Assembly: GCA_021782365.1 (NCBI GenBank)
Contig: JAJXVB010000002.1
Span: 1-64,000 of the forward strand
Source: Pseudomonadota bacterium
Lineage (GTDB): Bacteria; Pseudomonadota; Gammaproteobacteria; Burkholderiales; Gallionellaceae
DNA length: 64,000 nt
Direction: 5' to 3'
Under the pieces are notes generated by a model. That model made no database searches and was not told the DNA's origin. It saw only the letters and a program-made list of their open reading frames with translations. Every line of letters starts with the position of its first letter. The first letter of the stretch is position 1. Positions 63,072 to 64,000 of the stretch are shown here, in pieces. Made by a program: the position numbers and the translations under genes.

Positions 63072-64000
63072 TCATTCGCGCCAGCGATAGGTCTGATCCG
63101 TATGGCCTTGGATTGCATCCAGCAGCAGCCTTGCGCTGGCAGGCGACATGGTCACGCCATAGCGGAAGTGGCCGCAGTTGGCATAGAGGTTGGATAAACG
63201 AGGGTGCGGACCTATCGTCGGGATGTTGTCCGGCGAACCCGGGCGAAGTCCTGCCCATTGCCTGATCGGGGATGGCCAGTCCGGGAACAGGGTGCGCACT
63301 CGTCCCAGAAGATAGGTCATGGCTTCGGTCGTTATGCTCTTGTTAAACCCCACATCTTCCAGCGTGCTGCCGACCAGCACATGTCCATCCGTGCGCGGGA
63401 TGATGTACAGCTCCTTTTGCAGCAGGATGTTCGAAAATGGGGGGGCTTCGAACTTGAACAGCAACATCTGGCCGCGTATAGGGCGAACTTCCATGCCCAT
63501 CGCATGTTCACCCAAAAGCGTTTTGCTCCATGCACCCGCCGCCATGATGTAGGCATCCGCGGTCAGTTTCTCTTTGTTCGTGCTGAGTCCTTTGACTTCG
63601 TGTCCGGAAATCTCGAAGCTCAGCGCTTCTTGATGCTCTAGCATGTTTCCGCCCAGCATCTCGAAGCGACGGCGCAAAGCCTGCAGCAATCTGGGGTTTC
63701 GAACCTGCGCGATGTCCGGCATGAATAGCCCTGCGCCTTGCATGCCTTGCAAATGCTCATCAAGCCTGACATGGTTGAAAATAACCTGATGCGCTTTGCA
63801 CCATGCAGTTGCTATTTTCTCCTGGAAAGGTGGCAGAATCAGCATGCCGCATCTCTGGTATTCGGGATCTATGCCGGTGTGATGAAGAAGCTGATCTGCC
63901 ATGTCCTCGAACATGCCCATGCTGCGCTCGGTGAGACTCGTGACCTTTTCGGAATAATCCCAGGAACAGAGCGGCGAGAGTATGCCGCCTCCCGCCCAGG
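63072..64000 (-). CDS. thiO: Glycine oxidase ThiO-like FAD protein (5' end beyond window)
   Basis: The 3' part of a D-amino-acid-oxidase-type flavoprotein; the reading frame continues without stop to base 64000 (GGGILSPLCSWDY at the edge, the usual family sequence near residue 50). Visible: QWAGLRPGSPDNIPTIGP and NLYANCGHFRYGVTMSPASA near the C-terminus (in parts). ThiO makes iminoglycine for the thiamin thiazole ring. An internal ATG at 63920 is not the true start. Confidence 0.85.
   Translation of the reverse strand, partial: WAGGGILSPLCSWDYSEKVTSLTERSMGMFEDMADQLLHHTGIDPEYQRCGMLILPPFQEKIATAWCKAHQVIFNHVRLDEHLQGMQGAGLFMPDIAQVRNPRLLQALRRRFEMLGGNMLEHQEALSFEISGHEVKGLSTNKEKLTADAYIMAAGAWSKTLLGEHAMGMEVRPIRGQMLLFKFEAPPFSNILLQKELYIIPRTDGHVLVGSTLEDVGFNKSITTEAMTYLLGRVRTLFPDWPSPIRQWAGLRPGSPDNIPTIGPHPRLSNLYANCGHFRYGVTMSPASARLLLDAIQGHTDQTYRWRE

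Noticed and set aside
1-64000. tRNA or rRNA genes
   Set aside because: No cloverleaf or rRNA-like sequence was recognised in any intergenic interval by eye; a tRNA search program would settle this.

Overview
The window is a dense chromosomal segment from a Gram-negative proteobacterium, most likely a betaproteobacterium of the Nitrosomonadales/Gallionellaceae type. This is inferred from gene content and order: a complete isc operon with iscX; pilW-rodZ-ispG-hisS-yfgM-bamB-der; mtnP-apt-mtnA-aldolase; earP-efp with an Arg32-type EF-P; class II ribonucleotide reductase; and outer-membrane biogenesis genes (lolC/E, lolD, bamB). No rRNA, tRNA, CRISPR array or complete insertion sequence was seen. 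Almost all of it is core genome; one accessory patch lies at about 20.9-23.8 kb.

Layout. 0-2 kb: end of a cytochrome bd operon (cydB tail, cydX), a small coiled-coil gene, rhlE. 2.2-7.3 kb: fmdB-type zinc ribbon, DUF502, aspS, a barnase-like lipoprotein RNase with its barstar, nudB, nadA. 7.3-10 kb: a 23-residue membrane peptide gene, suhB, trmJ, cysE. 10-15.5 kb: iscR-iscS-iscU-iscA-hscB-hscA-fdx-iscX. 15.5-20.8 kb: dsbB, an orphan TonB-like gene, nrdJ, serB. 20.9-23.8 kb: an AT-rich two-gene unit bounded by inverted repeats, a higBA toxin-antitoxin pair, two toxin-antitoxin gene remnants and a DUF4160-DUF2442 pair. 23.8-30.7 kb: mfd, an S24-like protein, ispD-ispF-tsaB-rimI-type 4 uracil-DNA glycosylase. 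30.7-37.8 kb: a binding-protein gene overlapping a GGDEF-EAL gene, lplT, alr, a PilZ protein. 37.8-41 kb: mtnP-apt-mtnA-class II aldolase (candidate DHAP shunt). 41-49 kb: earP-efp, a small coiled-coil gene, DUF2062, lolD-lolC/E, an RPFE/ApgM-like gene, accA, tilS. 49-52.7 kb: a Sel1-repeat protein and a response regulator-CheC-diguanylate cyclase operon. 52.9-64 kb: ndk, rlmN, pilW, rodZ, ispG, hisS, yfgM, bamB, der, an HD-GYP protein and a thiO-like oxidase cut by the window edge.

How the genes fit together. Iron-sulfur assembly (isc) serves several clients encoded here (nadA, ispG, rlmN, type 4 UDG). Isoprenoid synthesis is represented three times (ispD, ispF, ispG). c-di-GMP signalling recurs at four loci (GGDEF-EAL, PilZ, CheC-linked GGDEF, HD-GYP). 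The methylthioadenosine cluster pairs purine recovery (mtnP, apt) with carbon recovery (mtnA, aldolase).

Most notable points: the RNase-barstar pair inside a housekeeping operon; the two-gene unit with matching inverted ends; a decayed higB and a decayed antitoxin gene beside an intact higBA; short CTCAATCC-type repeats that form an operon hairpin in isc, an in-frame insert in nrdJ and a C-terminal tail on mtnP; the DHAP-shunt cluster; the 23-residue membrane peptide; and a hairpin that hides the ribosome binding site of the small gene next to cydX. Functions rest on motif recognition by eye; no database search was run.
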